The position numbers and the translations under genes are program-made. The notes below the pieces were generated by a model. It was not told the DNA's origin and ran no database searches. It worked only from the letters and a program-made list of their open reading frames with translations. From assembly GCA_965223675.1 (NCBI GenBank), contig OZ245013.1, positions 3,286,001-3,350,000 on the forward strand: DNA of 64,000 bases, given 5' to 3'. Origin of the DNA: JAGQKC01 sp965223675 (lineage in GTDB: Bacteria > Nitrospirota > Nitrospiria > Nitrospirales > UBA8639). Shown piece after piece: positions 62,968-64,000 of this stretch (its first letter is position 1; each line of letters begins with the position of its first letter).

Positions 62968-63090
62968 GTGCGAAAACCACGCGATCAGATAAAGTCGGTG
63001 AAGGAAAATTTATTGCTGCACAACGAAGCTGTGTATGAAGCATTGGACGGGATCAAAACCGCCCTCGATCGTGATGATTGGGGGAAGTGA
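62968..63090 (+). CDS. Small ORF, possibly first half of a frameshifted gene
   Basis: 40 residues from a GTG with AGGAAGG upstream: KPRDQIKSVKENLLLHNEAV then YEALDGIKTALDRDDWGK. It overlaps the next small ORF in a GTGA. A -1 shift in the run TTGGGGGAAG would join the two into one protein of about 83 residues reading DRDDWGEVKNALGCIEAAG. No family is recognised. Confidence 0.45.
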   Translation: MRKPRDQIKSVKENLLLHNEAVYEALDGIKTALDRDDWGK

Positions 63091-63218
63091 AAAACGCCCT
63101 TGGCTGTATTGAAGCAGCCGGAGTGGCAGGCAAACTGTTCATTGACATGCTGGAACGGAAGGGGTTTATCACGGTCGTTGAGCCCAAGGTGGAAATTCGC
63201 TACGGGATGAAACCCTAG
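63087..63218 (+). CDS. Small ORF, possibly second half of a frameshifted gene
   Basis: 43 residues from a GTG: KNALGCIEAAGVAGKLFIDM, then LERKGFITVVEPKVEIRYGM and KP. It could be a separate coupled gene or the continuation of the preceding ORF. Composition is soluble and helical. Confidence 0.45.
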   Translation: MKNALGCIEAAGVAGKLFIDMLERKGFITVVEPKVEIRYGMKP

Positions 63219-63379
63219 CCGACCCATTTTGGCTTTCGCATCCGCCGTCGCACGCGCGGTTTTTGCCGGAGTGCAGTAAGATCAAATTTCGAATTGGCAA
63301 AGTGATATGTATAACGGCGGCCGCGAACGGTAGCGGGCTTAAAATCAGCAGCAGACGAAAAGTACGCAGAAAGACGCAT
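63215..63379 (-). CDS. Small very basic ORF
   Basis: 54 residues from an ATG: RLSAYFSSAADFKPATVRGR, RYTYHFANSKFDLTALRQKP, RVRRRMRKPKW. The frame stays open upstream for at least 40 more codons (including FENGFAGFLKEDHTIP) without any start codon, so the true start may be lost or the gene broken. It converges with the preceding ORF. Unrecognised. Confidence 0.35.
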   Translation of the reverse strand: MRLSAYFSSAADFKPATVRGRRYTYHFANSKFDLTALRQKPRVRRRMRKPKWVG

Positions 63380-63484
63380 AGGGATAGTATGATCTTCTTT
63401 TAAAAACCTGCAAACCCATTTTCAAAAGTTTTCCACTTTCCCTCAAAAAAAACTAAAAGAAGAACAGATAGACGTGTTGATTTT

Positions 63485-63625
63485 GTGCGGACCTATCGGC
63501 CCTTATTCGAAGAACGGGCACTAGGGTTTGCTCCGCTTCGTTTTGTAAAGGATGAACAGGAGCACTCAGGGCGGTGTTTAGAGGAAATTCTTGTTGAAGT
63601 CGATCGTTTGCAGGAAACCGGGTAA
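63485..63625 (+). CDS. Small acidic ORF or gene remnant
   Basis: 46 residues from a GTG: RTYRPLFEERALGFAPLRFV, KDEQEHSGRCLEEILVEVDR, LQETG. The frame is open for about 27 codons upstream without ATG, GTG or TTG. The sequence is protein-like but unrecognised and lacks a ribosome-binding site. Confidence 0.3.
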   Translation: MRTYRPLFEERALGFAPLRFVKDEQEHSGRCLEEILVEVDRLQETG

Positions 63626-63713
63626 CTTCCTCAAAGGCCGGGTAAGAACGGTCACAAGTCACTTCGTAGCAAATAAGTCCGTAAAGGCTCGGCGGGAAAT
63701 GTGCGGAAGGGTG

Positions 63714-64000
63714 TTATTTGTAAACCTCATCAAGAGATTTTTCCTCTTCAAAAACTCCAATAAGGTTTTGTCGATTGGCTGCTTGTAGATTTTTTTGCTG
63801 GCCTCTGGTTGTTTCAGAAAATCCTATATGAGCGTGGCCTTTGTTCTCCGGAGTTCCGTCATCCATCACACAAAACGCACGTTTGTCTTTGGGTTCTTCT
63901 GGCTCTAATTCTCTAACTTTCCCGCAATTACCCTGTAACACAGCAATGAAGTGTCTTCTTGGGTCTTTTTTGAGGAGAACGTCGATTACTTCTTTTTTTA
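63714..64000 (-). CDS. Hypothetical protein, N-terminus cut by window edge
   Basis: The minus-strand frame enters from the right edge (KKEVIDVLLKKDPRRHFIAV) and continues through LQGNCGKVRELEPEEPKDKR, AFCVMDDGTPENKGHAHIGF and RQNLIGVFEEEKSLDEVYK to a stop. A GTG at 63941 exists, but the reading frame is open and protein-like upstream, so the real start is outside the window. I do not recognise the family. Confidence 0.6.
   Translation of the reverse strand, partial: KKEVIDVLLKKDPRRHFIAVLQGNCGKVRELEPEEPKDKRAFCVMDDGTPENKGHAHIGFSETTRGQQKNLQAANRQNLIGVFEEEKSLDEVYK

Overview
This window is origin-proximal chromosome from a Gram-negative bacterium. It runs rsmG (cut by the left edge), parS-like site, mnmG, mnmE, yidC, yidD, rnpA, rpmH, then divergently hisS, two DsrF/DsrH-like genes, a probable oriC, dnaA, dnaN, gyrB and gyrA. 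An outer membrane and periplasm are indicated by beta-barrel proteins, an RfaE2/HldE-type nucleotidyltransferase, a SurA-like chaperone, a lipoprotein c-type cytochrome and OmpA/TPR proteins. By eye the base composition is balanced to slightly AT-rich. An archaeal/eukaryotic-type phenylalanyl-tRNA synthetase, a c-type cytochrome and this gene order fit a deep lineage such as Nitrospirota. That placement is an inference from gene content, not from a search.

Region by region: 1-7.1 kb is the rpmH-to-rsmG block on the minus strand, with a perfect 16-bp parS-type palindrome at 617-632. 7.1-17.4 kb is the replication-initiation and gyrase block on the plus strand. 17.4-23.1 kb is a gene-poor accessory zone: a frameshifted outer-membrane gene, two toxin-antitoxin pairs (Phd/RelE-like and CcdAB-like), two gene fragments that both stop at copies of the same 16-17-nt sequence (one is a broken DNA-alkylation-repair gene), and the tail of a glycosyltransferase-like gene. 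23.2-25.1 kb is a two-gene MotA/MotB-type (ZorA/ZorB-like) proton-channel unit without recognisable partners. 25.4-29.8 kb has a SixA phosphatase, a CBS-pair protein, a TPR protein, a membrane-anchored protein and a DciA-like DUF721 protein.

29.9-53 kb is mostly housekeeping: smpB, engB, a surA/mfd/rfaE2 operon, a DASS-type anion transporter, a Fis-type HTH protein, tRNA-Val(GAC), thrS-infC-rpmI-rplT, and facing them an rsmB-rpe-pheS-pheT operon whose two synthetase subunits are of the archaeal type. Then come pdxA, larC, larB and gpsA. 53-62.7 kb holds a di-haem lipoprotein cytochrome, a peptidoglycan-binding-domain protein, a lysine/alanine-rich histone-H1-like protein with a strong terminator, a DUF2914-like membrane protein, a zinc-peptidase-like protein, an isoprenylcysteine-methyltransferase-like protein, an APH/P-loop kinase fusion, hemD, rtcB and a DUF3024 protein.

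The last 1.3 kb (62.7-64 kb) changes character. It has a perfect 24-bp palindrome with a second half-site, several very small ORFs (two of which could be one frameshifted gene), and a gene that runs off the right edge. It looks accessory rather than housekeeping.
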